Source of the DNA: Osmia lignaria lignaria
Lineage: Eukaryota; Arthropoda; Insecta; Hymenoptera; Megachilidae
NCBI RefSeq assembly: GCF_051020975.1
Contig: NC_135037.1
Coordinates: 1,364,001 to 1,428,000, forward strand
Reading direction: 5' to 3'
Length of the DNA: 64,000 nucleotides
A program made the position numbers and the translations under genes. Within the stretch, counting starts at the first letter, position 1. Each line of letters starts with the position of its first letter. Below are positions 1 through 14,412 of the stretch, one piece after another. The notes under the pieces are model-generated. The model saw only the letters and a program-made list of their open reading frames with translations. It was not told the DNA's origin and searched no databases.

Positions 1-27
1 GTATTGTTATTATGTTTTCAATTTTAG

Positions 28-3000
28 GTTGGCATGAGACTATTGGAAGTAAATGGTACATCATTATTAGGTGCAACTCATCAAGAAGCAGTAAATATAC
101 TGCGATGTTCAGGAAACACAATTACATTGGTAGTTTGTAAGGGGTATGATAAAAACGAAGTTGAACCAGTGTACCCCGTATCCGATGGAAGAGATTCTAA
201 GGAATCTAGAACATCTAAGGAGTTCAAAGATCCTGCAGCCGATGGTACTAAATCTTTATCACAGAGTGTATCCAGTTTAGATCGCGACGACGAAGAAGCG
301 GCAACACTCAGGCAAGAGCAAGAAATGAAAGCTGAACTTGTGGCATGGGAACAAGAAGAAAGAGAACGTGCTTTGCTTGAGCATAGAGAAAAGTCTACTC
401 CTGAAAAAGTATAGTAGAATACACTCACTACATAAGGTTATTCTAATTGTTATAATATTAATATTAATGTTAACAATAATTATATTGTTAAACAGGTATT
501 AGATGTAGTAAGAGCAGCTGAATCATTAGTAAGCAAGTCAAATAGTCCTGTCGATATGGTTCCACCAAAATCACCAGGTGGCACTAAAGATCTCAAAACG
601 ACTACCATTGTAATGAGCAAACATACTTTAGCACCACAAAATACAAATGTAAGTATTTTTTTTATTTTACCAATTTTAAGTCACAAAGTGGTTGTATTTG
701 CATGTTTTTAAAAGTATTATTTAACTTGCAAGCAGTGAATTGCTTTTACTATTTATATTGGAACAATTTTACTAACATTTTTATAGAATATTATGATTAA
801 ACCATAATATTTAAGTGATATTTAACAAAAATTTCTACGTAATTGGATTTCAATTTTCCTTCACTTAATTTTATAATTATTTTAAAAGCACACGAATAAT
901 TTATGAATGTAAATTATTATATATTTACAGAATGTTAACATTCCTGCATATGTGACTGCTTGATCCACTTTAATTTTATATAAAATTGCCTATCTTTATT
1001 CTTTTTTACTATAAGTTCTTTGAAAGTTACTGCTTTTAATTTTAAGTTTCATTTACATGAGTTTCAGTGTGCATGAGTCTGGTGTGCGTTTTGTATTATA
1101 GAAGAATCATTCGTTTATTTGCTCATGTATTTTCTGTGTATGTGTACTCATGGATACATACACGTGTGATATATTAACAGACATATTACACACTTTATTA
1201 ATGGCACTAATGGAACAAAAGGAGGGACACATTCGATTATTCAAATTGTAAATGATAAAGACGTAGACCGGAATATAGAAAAATTATTATGGTACAATGT
1301 ATTGACAAAACTAGATTTTTCTTCCCTAACGATAAGAAACATGATTGACACATTCAAACTTAATCTATTACAGACAAGTTTTATAATTTACAAATATTTT
1401 ATACAAGCATGGCCCATAATTTTTATTTTAAGTGACATTACATTTAGCAGAAACTTAAATACATTCCTCAATTTGTTACCACCTATAGAACAATTATAAT
1501 ATTTGTCGTTATCCATACATTCACCATGAATCTCATTATTTTTAGTATGTGACGCATGAAATGTACATTTGTCAGTGTTCTTAGCGTCGCATGCTCTCCT
1601 GAGCGGCAAAACAAGAGATATTTCACGTGTTTACAGACAGTGGAAGGTGATAGTGCTACTTTGGCTGCCCTCTAACAGGAGTGAGTCCGTTCGACCCTCT
1701 ACTCATTTTCCCTGTGTCTACGTCCATACCTCTGAATTCGCGGGACTGTGCCATAATAAATTATTCTAAGGAATTCATGTCGTTAACTCGCATAATCATA
1801 ATGTTTATTGCGTTTCATGGGTATCGTTGTTGTACAATTTAACCATCGTTACTCCGTTTGTTACTGATACTGCCATTATAATATTAAGTGTAATTATTGC
1901 GAATATGCTGACTGGCTGGGTTGATTCTGTGATTGTTTCCTTGTTTTGGTCCAATATGGGATCAAAATCTTTAATCATCACAAAAGTTGTGATATCTTCC
2001 TTAACTACATGACTTTCATGTATATATCCATTGCTTCTTTGTTTATAAATATCGGTTAAAAGATGAAAAATGAAAAGATATTTCTGTGATAGGTAGACAG
2101 ACGTCATAGACGATAAAAAAAACTTCCCACGTATTTACGGATATTTTTTAGCAATATTTGTACATTGATTCATACATTTGTTTCGTAATGTATTTTGAAA
2201 TATAAGAAATATGATGGACAATTACTTACTGCAATTAAGTGAGCTTAAAAAATTATGTAAATTATTTCTTGGCACTGTGTCAGAAAGTAATTGAAAGTAA
2301 GAAAAGTATAATTCTCATCAGTAAAATTTCTGAAAAATAATTCAGTGCCTATTTTCGAAATTTCATTGCTTACTTCTAATATATTATTCCGAATAATCTT
2401 GTTTATTCAGTAGTTTCCATTTGGAATACTGAGAAAAAGATTTGTTTTATTGTTATTTTTTTACAAATATTTTGTAAAAAAAGTGCTACAAATATCTTTT
2501 ATATTATTAACAAAATAGTTAATATAAAGGAATATAGAATATTTTACTACTTCCAGAAATGTAAACATTATCATACAGTAGAGAACAGTTTACATGTTGT
2601 AATTTATAGTTACACTTCATTTTATATATTTTATTTACTGAAAAAGAAAAAAATAATCAGTGCGCGTGTTACTAATTATGGGTGTGTATCCAAGAATATC
2701 ACGTTCTAATCATTCAGTATATTGTCCACTATATAATTTGTTGAAACATGAAATGATTATTTCATGAAGCATTTGTTCATCTAGCATTTTTGTTTTTTCT
2801 AAGTTGTAAAACACTCTTGGATGGTTACTTCTACAGTAAACTCATATCACTATTAAAATATAAATTAATGTACTGTATTCTACAAATTTTCTATAAATGT
2901 TATATGTTGATATAAATCTAATGGACCAGATGTTTATATATTATTACAAACTATAAAGATAAGATAGTATTTATCTAATTGTAAAAAAAAAAGAAAAATA

Positions 3001-6000
3001 ATGTTAATGTTGAAGTTCCAGTTGACAGACATAAAAAATGAAATATGTGCAGTGCTTTATTCAGATATATCAATGCGGCAGGTTCTTCTGGAAGTAATTA
3101 CAAGTTATCCCATTAATATTATTATATTGCGGGAGTATACATTTTTCATATTCGTATTTAGTAACACAGAAATCAGAGTTCCTGTTACTAAATTATCATC
3201 TGGGATAAAAAATCACTTTGTTTCAGAATATCTTGTGATGCATTGATATGTATGGAAACATGATGGATAGGGTACAAATATGAAGTAACTTTATAAACTC
3301 GATTTTAACTTGTTTGAAATCATTGGAAAGGGTATACAGAGAAAATTATGCGCAAAGCTGCATGAATTGTTGCAATAATAGTACAATTGATATAATATTG
3401 AATGTATAGATGGTAAAAAAAAAAAAAGAAGAATAATGAATGAATAAGTTCAAAACTGATTCCTTTTTAATTCTAATATAGATTTTGTATGAGATGTAGT
3501 ATTGAAAAATAAATCTGTTTTTAAAGTATAATAATAAATTTCACAAAGACAGTTTTGTTAATCTTAGAGAAACTAAAAAATATCTACTTCTTAAAAGTTA
3601 TTTTATGTAGTTTATAATGATGGTTTCATATTTTTATTATGTCTTATTGTACACTTAAACATTGAATTAACTTTACTAATACGATTCTTCATGTTATTTA
3701 CTCAGTCACTGAGGGAAGAGAGAGCTGTAGCACCAGTGGAGAATACGTCGCCTCAGTCTCCGGTCTCTGCTCTTACTCCATCAAAGAATATCAATCGTAA
3801 TACTACTGCCCAAACCTTGCCCTCTCCAAAGAAAAAAAATTCTGCGCCAAAACGTAGCATTACGTTCGCTGATCTTCCTCCAGTTTCCAAAGAAGAATCA
3901 ATTAATTATACCTATTCGCCTAAAATGAAGGAGGAACGGCCATCATCCTTGCATGATAAATTTACTTCAGATCCTCAGATTGGTTCTTATAAGAAAGTTT
4001 ATCATAGTCCTACCCAAACTACTCGTTTCAAACTTCCTCCAACACCTTTAACTGCTCCTATGTCCATAGAAGATCATGGCACTTCGGCTTCTTTTAGCAA
4101 ACGACAGAACGCACGCTCTGTTGATGGGAATATTCAGGTTGAGGTGGGTTTAAAAAGCATGTTTTAAGTAGCACTAATGCACTACTCTTACTTGACACTG
4201 TTTATTATGAACGTTGGTATGTTTAAATTATAGAATTCTATTATATATTGAATGTACATATAACGCATTAACAAAATTATTTTGGGTACAAATTGGCATG
4301 CTTGCAAAAGGTTCAAGTATTGGGTGGAATTGTTGTAAAATAAGTTATCCTTTATACGTTGTACTTTCTGAAATTTCTGCACCAAGGTGAAATGTTTATT
4401 ACCATGTAATAATAATAATTATCAAATGTTTTAATTCAGTCTTCACCAACACCATCACCAACTCCACCTCTAGTAAAGATGTCAGTTAGCGACAAAAAGA
4501 AATTGTTTGAAAGTGCCATGGAGGAACATCTAAAACCTTCGCCTAAACCAGGTTGGTAATAATGTGCAGCATGTGCTTTAATGATATATGATTTCATTCT
4601 TTTTTTTTCTTTATTCCTTTTATTTTAGAAAAAGTATTCAGTTTTCTAAGTCAGGATGAAGTTGAGAAAATGAAGCAAGAAGAAGGTACACTATCAATTT
4701 AATAATCGATTCTACCGATTTATTAATTATTTGTATGATTACAAGTTATATTATTATATATTTTTAGAAAAAAAGATTGCCACTTTAACACGAGATGAGT
4801 TAAAATCATGGGCTCAACTTGATGAAAATGAAGGTTTAGAAGATTTGGAGGAAACGCTAGAAGATCAGGATAACAGGCGACCTAAGTAAGCTAAATTGTA
4901 CTCATTCTACGCATTTGAACGTGTGGTTATTAAAATCTTTTACCTTATTATTCCCTTTCTTTTGTTTCCGTTTCTTTATTGTCTGCATACCACAAAATAA
5001 GGAAAGACAAAACAGAAAACAATGACTATTAGTGATTGCAAACATGTAATGTACCAATATTGAAAACATGATAATGACTGTATAATTTTTTTTTTAATAT
5101 TCACGATTTCATTCATCATTTTTCAATACTAAACATACAGAAAGTTAAGATATTTTATGGTATCATCTTTTAAACGAACCATCGTTGTATTGGCGTACTA
5201 GATTTCAGTAGATTATTGATCGCAAAAAAGGAGAGAATCAAATTAATTTGCATTATATACTTGAGTATTATAGCACTTTATTTAGTCCAAGTTCATGTTT
5301 TAAATACATTTCTGTATATATAAATATAAAATAATGTAATCATACTAGTTGTTTTCCACTTGTAAGATGCTAGATGTAATTCTCTTATATTATGTAGAAT
5401 ATTGACTAGTAGCTTTAAAGATAATATGGGACGGATTTTTACATCTTTTTGCTTCTATGATAAAATTTACGATCAAAATAGCTTCAACGTTTTATATGAA
5501 CGTATATAATAGGACTGAATATCGTGTAAATATCAGTATTTTTATATCTACGATAAGTTTTATATGTGTATATAACTTGTATTGGGTGTTTTTTGTTTTA
5601 GCTATTGTTTTATTACAAGTGTGCATGCTTATTACAATCAGCGTATAAGTGATTTCGTTACATATTAGCGATTGCTTTATCTTTTTTTTTATAAATAACG
5701 TATACTTGTACATAGGCTTATGAATTTACATTCACATTGTACCTTGCAGTTAAGGTTGTGGTTGTGCTTACACAGGCATTTACTGCACAAACAAAAGTTG
5801 CAGTCTTATCTAATAAGATGTTTAGAAAAATGATGTGTATCAGAATATAAATTTGTTATAAACCAAAACATATGCTTTAACGCACTTCCTTTTTACATGC
5901 ACTGCAAGCGAATTTTTAAAGATTCTGAAGAATAGTTATTATTTATTCAACCACTAACAACATTTGTTTGTAATTTTATTTATGCAATAGTTTCATTCCT

Positions 6001-8334
6001 GTTTCGAATGGTAATGTAGAAATAATTATTTTTTAGAATCTCTTAGCACCGATGCCTCCATTATTTATAGACTTAGTTGTTGTGTAGTAGTTGAACCTTT
6101 TTTTGTATCGTTATCGTTTTGTACATAAGTCATATACGATACATTTTTTTTTTGCCTTTGTACTGAACGTTGCTTTTGTACTTCTTCTTTTTAACGAATA
6201 AACATTACAATTTGGGCACATGTATATGATTTGTCAGTGTGCATGCTCGTTACCTTGCAGTAGCCGACTGAGCTCGCGAAGTTCGATCCCCCTTCTGCAG
6301 AACCTTCCAAGCAGTGTAAGGACAGCAAAAGCAGAACGTCGCTTGAAGGAGAGACTGGTACAGGAGGTATTCATCTTCTTGAATCTTTTTTTAATCATTG
6401 CAGTTTCTCATTTGCATTAATCATATACTCCAAAATTTGTTGAGCATATCAGGTCTAAACAATTTAATCAAAATACTGATAATTCAATAAAATGGTTTAA
6501 TATAAAGAAAAATAATTGTTTAGTTTAAAATAAATCATTTTTTATTATATTCTAACTGTTCTGTTATTTTATAGGGGATAATTTCGGATGAAGATGAAGA
6601 AAGCAATTTGAGTCCTGCTGAACAAAGAGCTTTAAGAGCAGAAAAACGTGCAGCATGGAGACAGGCGCGTTTAAAATCTCTTGAACAGGTAAACTTCAGT
6701 TTTCTATTTCTAACTTTTCGTCTTTCATAAAAGTTTATTCAAATTAATGTTCTTAATAAACATGAAACATTTAGGATGCTCTTCAAGCCCAAATAGTAAT
6801 TAAAAAAATGAGCGAAATGATGGATACTGCGAATAAAGCAGATACCCTGCAGGATTCCACTGATTCCGTCACTCCTGTTCCAGAATCAGAAAAGGCAGCT
6901 GATGTAAGCATCTGTAAAGTATTCTCTGGCTCACAAACCGTTAGCAACTATATAGTCTAACGACGTTGTGTTTAATATAAATTAACCAGCATATTTATAT
7001 TCATTGTAATGATTTAACATAAGTATTTTACTAATTACTTCTTTGCTCGCCTGTGGTTCTAACTTAGCGTTTGTGTATTACAATGTAATGTTAACTACAA
7101 CGGTATCCTCTTTGTCTGTCTTACTATCATAGTTCACTGCGTTACGGCCGTCTAGTGCAGATTTTCCCAAACTTGCTGTACGCAGCAAATTGGGTCCCCC
7201 TAAAGAGATACGCGAATCCGAAAAAGTAGTGGACGAGAAGGTCACTCGGCGTACCGAGGAATATGTGGATGAGGTGACGGGTGAACGTCGTGTACGAACA
7301 GTTGAATACGTCGAGAAGCTCATTGAGCGACAGGTACTATAAATTCTAGAACTTGCACAGAATTTAAGCACCACATTATGGACTACAAACGGTTTGAGCG
7401 AGAAGGATAAGTTTCTTTAAATTATGTACTGGAATTTAAGTTTATGTATTTGACATTTAATTGACACTAAAAGAATTCCTTTCAAAATTATATATCGTAT
7501 AAGTATTAAAAATTCACTGAAACAGTGAAAACAGAAAAAATACTCATCAAAATTTGAATAATGTAAGATATAGAAATGTATATGTATGTATGTTGTGTGT
7601 ATGTATATGCATGCTGCCTTTATAAATTTTTGCTTTATTGCACAATATCTGATGGAGACACTAGTTCAATGGTTGCGTTTGTTGTTCCAAGAATCCAACA
7701 CTGATCATGGAAGTGCAACCTGCACCACCTTGAGCAATTGATTTCATTTCCACTGACCACTAACAAACTCTTCTCACACTATTGGTAATGCTACTATTGG
7801 TTTTCTTATCTACCAGTTTACTTAAGCATGTGAAAGTACATATATTCTTTTAAAATGATACTTTACTGTAATTATTTATACGGTAGTGGTACATATTAAA
7901 TTTGAATACTATAAAGCTATAAGTTTTACATTCATTGTAATTTTGTAATATAATAATTTTGAAAAGTATTTTTATATTATGATTATATTAGTGTACAAAA
8001 TATTTTCAGTTTAACTTCAGATGACACATTTTTTCATGTGCAATATATATATTTATGCAAATAGGTTGAAACACTTCGAGAAAAGATTATTTCACTGGAA
8101 TTAAGTAATGCTGAAGACGAAGTTGAAAGTATTACCGGCACAGGAGCAAGCGATGCTGAAAGCGAAAGTGAAGAAGTTACAGGACAGTCTTCGGCTGTGA
8201 GTACACCGAAAGAAAAAACTGAAACAATTATACCTACAAATATCACTGAAGGTGCCGCTCCTAAGATAAGTGCAAATACTGTTGTTGTTTCAAAGAAAAA
8301 GAAACGGAAACGTTCGAAAAAGGGTCGTCATTGA
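28..8334 (+). CDS. scrib: Scribble-like PDZ scaffold protein, 3' part (partial, 11 exons)
   Basis: This is the C-terminal part of a Scribble/LAP-family cell-polarity scaffold; the 5' part (LRRs and earlier PDZ domains) lies outside the window. The exons are 28-408, 496-648, 3706-4143, 4440-4551, 4629-4685, 4768-4885, 6261-6366, 6575-6688, 6775-6903, 7133-7333 and 8065-8334, and the frame is continuous across all of them. The first exon opens inside a PDZ domain (VGMRLLEVNGTSLLGATHQE, then AVNILR), the typical second half of a Scribble PDZ. The rest is low-complexity and charged: Ser/Pro-rich (SSPTPSPTPPLVK), acidic coiled segments, an RRTEEYVDEVTGERR motif, and a basic tail ending KKKKRKRSKKGRH. 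Known role of the family: basolateral membrane scaffold working with Dlg and Lgl to define epithelial polarity. Family assignment is strong; alternative splicing of the small 3' exons is likely but not shown. Confidence 0.85.
649..3705 (+). other. Large scribble intron, no gene seen
   Basis: This 3.1-kb intron lies between in-frame scribble exons. It is AT-rich with homopolymer runs. The ORFs in it (for example around 1302-1499 and 3001-3246) lack recognisable domains and look random. I see no RNA gene or transposon in it. Confidence 0.6.
4886..6260 (+). other. Scribble intron, no gene seen
   Basis: AT-rich intron of about 1.4 kb between the exon ending RRP and the exon beginning SRLSSRSS. 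The acceptor TTGCAG at 6255-6260 restores the frame by completing a split codon. The short ORFs inside resemble no family. Confidence 0.6.
7334..8064 (+). other. Last scribble intron, no gene seen
   Basis: This 731-bp AT-rich intron separates the exon ending EKLIERQ from the final coding exon. Nothing beyond ordinary intronic sequence was recognised. Confidence 0.6.
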
Positions 8335-10747
8335 CCTAAAAAAAGGATTCTGGTGCAAAATGAAAAAAAAAAAACAAAAAGACATGTGCAAGGAAATTGG
8401 TGAAACACTTCCTTGTAAACAGCATTGTGAAAGTGTGTTCCAGTAATGTAAACATTGCATTACATTGATCTTTACATATTTTCAATTACAAATCTCGACT
8501 GTATTGGTGCATGTAGTACTACAAATCGTTCATTATATGTTGCGGATTCAAAGTATACACATGTATGTATAAGATATCATTTCATATCCATGATTTAATG
8601 TAATTTATTTAGGTGCATTCAAAACTATGTTTATTTCTCACATACGTCGTGCTATGTTTTAAGTATCAATTATGCAGTTTCCTAAAATAATACATTTTTC
8701 AGTAGGATTAGCATTTCATCTTCACTAAACTGGTGCAACCTGATAATCGGCAATCATCATCCATATTTTACATATGACAAAATGTATATTTAATACTTTC
8801 TTCTTTTTAGAAATTCAACTTAAAATATTTCAATTTTGAAGGAATTATTACTTTAAAGAAAATGAGATCTATGATGGAATTATAAATTAGTATTTATATA
8901 ACATCGGAATAGTATTTTTTTTTTCAATACTATGGTCTTAATTATTTTATAAAATAATTTATTAAAATCAGATCATATAGAAAATTCATATGGTTTAATC
9001 TATATAGAATGATACACATTCCCTTTTTTAATTTCTATTCTTTTTCTTCTTGTTACTATTATAAATGGTATTCTTGTGTTGAAACTCAAGTAATTTAAAC
9101 AACAGTATTTTGGTTATTGAATACGAATAATATAAAATGAAAATTTTCAATTAAATTATAATACATGATTGGCTTGAAATGTATGTAAGATAAATTATAA
9201 TTAGTTAGCATGAGAATGGAAAGTAACGTAAACCACGATTAATGAAATGTGGTTTGTAAAGTATTTTATTTATTTTCCTTTAGAAATAAGTAAATTAATA
9301 TATATATTATGTAAAACTGTTTTAATCTATTTGAAGATTCATTTAAAAAGCATATGTATTTAATCATATTGTTAAATATCAACATCGTTTAATCATGCAT
9401 CTTTAGAAGCAATACTTTAATGTATTTAAAGTTTATTGTTCATTTAATTTAAAAGTTGCCACCAATGTAATGAACACTAGTATTGAATTTTTTAATTGTT
9501 CTAAACATAAAATTACAATACATATTCTCGAATTTTATTTTTTGAATTCATTTGTTTTAATTTATTTATGCTAACATTTATTATATTTTGTCGCTGGTAT
9601 ATTTCATTTTACAATACACCAATATATTTTTATAACTGTTTTCGATTATATACTCAATATATGTGATTTTATGGCATATAATTTGCATTGAAACTTGGTA
9701 AAATAATTAATATATATATTAATTTGGTAACATCAATAAAATATTGCAATATACGTATTATTTGTATCTTAAATTTAATTTTTCTCATTTTTCTCGTTTT
9801 TGCAATATTAAGTAAACATCATTAAGCATAAAAATAATTGTATGTTTAATAGACAATTTTTAATGAAAACAGATTGTATTTTTAGTACATAATGTATAAT
9901 ATAAGCAAAGATTAATTCAGATAAATACACTATTAACTGTGGTATATAGTGCGGTTAAAGGAGCGGGACCAATATTCTGCATATAAATTATACAACAAAA
10001 ATGAAGTACATTCTTTATAGAAACATTATGTATGATTTGATATTTGTTGTCAATATTATAGCAACAACAATGAAATGATTAATGGCATTGCTTATAAGAT
10101 ATTGTGCAAACATTATGCCAACATTAACACATTTAAAAAAAATGAATACTCTTAATGTAAAATTAAAATTTATAAAAGTTATAGTGTTAAATGTTATAAT
10201 TGTAAAATCATTTAACGCTATAACATCCTTGCAGAAAACCACGTTCGCTAATATCTTATAATTAAATTTTTTGTTATACAAAACAGGATCATATTTGCAA
10301 ACTCTCATATTAAAAGTAATAAAAATATAGAAATCGAAATAATTTATATATACCATTACAGTACTTGTATTAGTTCTTATTTATATAACTAATTCAAGAA
10401 GAATAATACATTTCGTTGTATACGTTTTATATTTTGATAATATTGCATAGTTTATTTTATAAATAATAAGCTGAAACTACCGATTTTCTTAAATGTGTCA
10501 GATTAAATTAGTAAAGTGCTGTTTATATGATTAGTACTAAATATTTATGGTACTAAGTTGACAAATAAATATATATTTATTTATCTGTGTTTTCTATTAA
10601 ATAATATATGTTTTATAACTTTCAACATATGGATCTGTAAACAGAAGGTGCATGCAAATTTGTTTGAAGAATATAAATATAAAAATCTTATATTTAAAGG
10701 TATAACAATTAAAGAAGTGAGCACTGCAATCATCATTTTTGTTCATC
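8335..10747. other. Tail-to-tail spacer, probably scribble 3' UTR plus intergenic
   Basis: 2.4 kb of very AT-rich DNA between the scribble stop and the stop of the opposite-strand dynein gene. It has many AATAAA-like hexamers and no credible ORF, so it probably holds the scribble 3' UTR. The polyadenylation site cannot be fixed from sequence alone. Confidence 0.5.
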
Positions 10748-11856
10748 TTATCTTTTTGGTGCAATAATTCCTTCCAATTGCGTCTGAAAGAGATTAATGA
10801 AACAAATTAATCTTCATAAAATTGTTCAACATTTACAGTAATATACCTTTAACTGTTGATTTGTTTTTTTCAAGAATTGGATCTCTTCTGTATATTTCTT
10901 TTCTTCAGCTTCCCTTAATTCAGCTGATCTCCTTTCAGCCTGTTCAAATTTCTGTTTCAGTTCAGCAACTGTTTTCTCCAGTTCAGCTTTTTGCAATTGC
11001 AACTCATCTGCGGCAGCAATCAAATCTTCTTTCCCTTGTTCAGCCTGTACGAATCTTAATAAAGCTTCAATATTTATTTCTATTTTAAAAATGGAATACA
11101 TACCTGGAGCGCTTTACGCATACCAAAAGCAATACTGCTCTGATACAAAGTCTGATATGCAGCTAATGTCATTTTAAGTTCATCTCTAACTCGAAGTAAA
11201 AGTAAACCACGCTCGGCACAATTTACTGTCACCTGACGTATTATTTCGTCTATGGAATAATATTATTAAAGTTTTTAGTTTTAAATAATACAGTTTTGCA
11301 AAGGTATAATAAAAAGGCTGTACCAAAACACTGTGTGTAAAGTTCCCTACGTATTGGACATATACCAGTTTCTCTTGCTTGTCTTTGTTGCAATTTCATA
11401 TCAAGTTGTTCTTGCAAATTAATAACATCTAATCTTGTTGCTGGTGTACTTGATACCTAATTAAGAATTAGATATAGATTACATAATGCCATTTGTTTCC
11501 TTTGACACAGAGAAGCTGTTACTTGTTGAGTCCACGTTTGACCATCATCTTCCCATTGTTTAGGTGGTATAATCCTGTTTAGAATTTCAGTAGTTTCATG
11601 TCGTGTGTCTATTGTAGGAATAGTAGTTTGAACTTTACAAGCTGTTGCTCCAATTTTTGGTGCTTGTTCTTTAGGTACCTGTTTTGATACCGAAGTGAAT
11701 AAAATTGTATATTTTTAGTGATATCATTTAAAGATACATGGCACTATTTAAAAAGAATCGAACCTTTTCTGGACGAGTTGTCACTAACACTGGATTGTCA
11801 TATTTGACCAGTGTATCCATAGAAGGAATCATTCGATCTTTTATTCCTGTTGCCAT
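10748..11856 (-). CDS. Dnali1: Axonemal dynein light intermediate polypeptide 1 (p28 family)
   Basis: Six exons encode 239 residues: 11764-11856, 11523-11678, 11366-11456, 11104-11249, 10847-11044 and 10748-10783. The N-terminus MATGIKDRMIPSMDTLVKYD and the core motif NCAERGLLLLRVRDE, then AAYQTLYQSSIAFGMRKALQ, are hallmarks of the DNALI1/p28 family, followed by a coiled coil (AEQGKEDLIAAADELQLQKA) and the family C-terminus IQFLKKTNQQLK...LEGIIAPKR. Known role: light intermediate chain of inner-arm axonemal dynein, so in an insect it probably acts in sperm flagella and ciliated mechanosensory neurons. Length is near that of family members (about 250 residues) and no part is missing. The frame is continuous through every intron. 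Confidence 0.95.
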
Positions 11857-12256
11857 TATTTAATTATGCACACTTGACTAACAGGAAACAAAAAATACTG
11901 TATAACTGGCTGATTACTGACTTTTATCATAGGCGTAAGATTTGGAACTGTTAATTGTCATAGCAATATTGATGTATCAGATGTTACCAGGTAACAGTAC
12001 ATTCATTGAACAAAAACAAATTATACAACAAAACATTTATTGTAACAAATATCATCAAATCATATAAATTTCAAAATTACAATATAATTATCTTTTAATA
12101 TAAACTTCTTAAAAATACTTCATGTAAATATATTACAAAATAATATGACATTTTTTTATTTGATCTATGTAGATTTTTCTTATACCTTTATTAGGAATAT
12201 TTTTCCAAGGTAACCCTTTAATTATTACAAAAATTGTTAATTATCTTTGATATGTA
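11857..12256. other. Short spacer between two minus-strand genes
   Basis: 400 bp of AT-rich DNA between the start of the dynein gene and the stop of the LRPAP1-like gene, both on the minus strand. It must hold the dynein promoter and the LRPAP1 3' UTR. No distinctive motif was recognised. Confidence 0.5.
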
Positions 12257-13790
12257 TTAAAGTTCAGAGTGTCTCTGCATTATTTTTGCTTCGATTCCCG
12301 CGTGAAGCTTTTGAACCGTTCTAGCATGCTTTTTAATGTGTTGTTCCATAGTAGAATTATCTAAATTATAAGGCTTCCCTTGACGTGCAGCTTCTAAAGC
12401 AGCTTCCGTATGTAAATGCCGTAATTTAAGTAGTCTACCTTCATAATGTAGAAGTTCCTCCTAAGAAGATAATATTTTAAAGAAGATAATATTTTTATCT
12501 ATGTGTTGTTTATTTACCTTCAAAGAAGCACGTTCTTCTGGTGAAAATGAACTTTCCAATACAACTCGCCATAAACCTTGTACTTTAGGTTCTATAAATT
12601 CTCTGTGATTTGGACCTTTAGCAGTTAATCGATCTAAACGATCAAAATCGCTTCTGATTTCCAAATGCCTTTCCCTAAAATTTCATATTTAAAATTTATT
12701 TAATTTTATAATAAATTACAAGTAATTATATGGTGGTGTATACGTATACCTTAGCAAAGCTGCCTTTCCTAAATAATCTAACTTTTTTCCAGGCACATCA
12801 TTAGAATCCTTTTCTTCTTCTTCTTCAATGACATTCCAACTTTCTGGTTTATGATGCAAGCTATCTATAAACATTGAATATACAAATTACATTATTTCAT
12901 TTTAAATTGTTACATATCATATGTAATTTAATTACTAACTTTCATGTATTTCTGTATCCCCTGCTTCCACATCTTTCAGAAGGCTCATGTATTCATCTAC
13001 TTTATCTTGATGATGTTGAAACTCATCCTTTAAAGTTTCCAATTCTTCATCTGTTAGGCAAACATTTATGATATAGTCCAAAGGCTTTGTTTAAAATTTA
13101 ACAAATATATATGAACTTACGTGTAAAACCTGCTAGTTCAGCTTTAGCCCATAATTTGTTCAATTTTTTATCTTTAAAAACATCTTTGGCAATATAATTA
13201 CTGCCATCATTTAATGCTTTATGTTTTTTTAATAGTTCTGGATTCTCTGTATCATCAAAATGCTCCAATAATCCATAAGTGCTCATAATCCCTTTAAATA
13301 AATTTATTCCAGATTTAGATTGCTAAAGATTGCTGAAATTTAACATTCACTGTTTAATTATTAAATTACCAATAAGTTTCTTTCTTAAACGTGCTTCTTC
13401 TTCACCATTTGGATCTTTGCCATCAGATTTGAAATGCTTGTACGCAATTTCTTCTTTGTCATGAATTTTCAAATCACTGAATATGGATTGCAACTTTGGA
13501 TCTGTTAAACGCTATAAAAAATTATGTTTACCTGCTGTTTTTATATATCGGTTTACGTATATAAGCTTTTATATTGCATTAATACTTACATTTTTCGCTT
13601 TTACCCAAAGAATATTTAATTTTGCCATACGAAATGGTTTATCCAGCTCACGAAGAGAGGTTGGAAACTCTAAAGGATCTTCATATTTACCTTTATTTGC
13701 TTCAGAGGAATATTTGTTAAGAGCTAAACTTATATCAAATAACAATGCACACAAAAATATTGAACAACAGGTACTAGTTAACAATGCCAT
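12257..13790 (-). CDS. Lrpap1: Alpha-2-macroglobulin receptor-associated protein (RAP/LRPAP1)
   Basis: This is a multi-exon ER chaperone that in other animals binds LDL-receptor-family ectodomains and stops premature ligand binding during folding. The start at 13790 gives a clear signal peptide (MALLTSTCCSIFLCALLF...) followed by the mature start ALNKYSSEANKGKYEDP. The RAP domain-1 signature FRMAKLNILWVKAKN follows, and later exons carry repeats of the same helical pattern (LNKLWAKAELAGFT; KVQGLWRVVLESSFSPEERASLK) typical of RAP domains 1-3. The last exon ends in HSEL, read from 12257-12271 on the minus strand, a KDEL-type ER retrieval signal comparable to HNEL in vertebrate RAP. Exon limits were not all computed, but each conserved block is open in the correct order. 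Confidence 0.93.
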
Positions 13791-14412
13791 TCTTTTTTTA
13801 AATGCGGATTAAAAGACTTCATACACCGTTATCCAAAAGACAATTAAATTGCTATATATAATTTTGACGACGTTTACATTTTGCGCAGAGTCAATCACAT
13901 TAACATCTAATACATCTTACACCTATTTTCTCATTAAATTAATCAACGTTTACAAAAATAAAATATATTATGACGAATTTTTATAAAGAAAAGAATGTAA
14001 TAAAATTACATTTCAAATTATACACATGTTACGTGATCATTATTTATTAACGATAGGAGAAAAATATTCGCGCAAGTGTATAGTGTATAGAGACATCTAT
14101 ACATCGACAAACTTATAGCAAAATATATGTTTTTCACAATGCTATATGGTTACTATTTAATTACCGTATTTTCATTGAATTTGTTTTGTGAAATATAAAA
14201 AATTGCCACTTTGGATGAATATTCGACATTGGTGCCACCATTGATATGCTATACCAATTTACATATGAACTATAACGGAATGTGTTGCAGAGAAGAATAT
14301 ACTTCTACAGATTTAATAAACAGCCATAGAGATTGTTCAATTGTAATAGGCGTATTAAATATCTGATTTACAGAGTTTAAAGAATATTTTAGGATAGTTT
14401 CATGATAACGGC
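13791..14412. promoter_or_regulatory. Divergent promoter region, Lrpap1 / Zdhhc6
   Basis: 622 bp separate the start codons of the minus-strand LRPAP1-like gene and the plus-strand palmitoyltransferase, so both promoters and 5' UTRs must lie here unless distal exons exist. The DNA is AT-rich with no clear TATA or repeat. This is inferred from gene orientation only. Confidence 0.4.
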
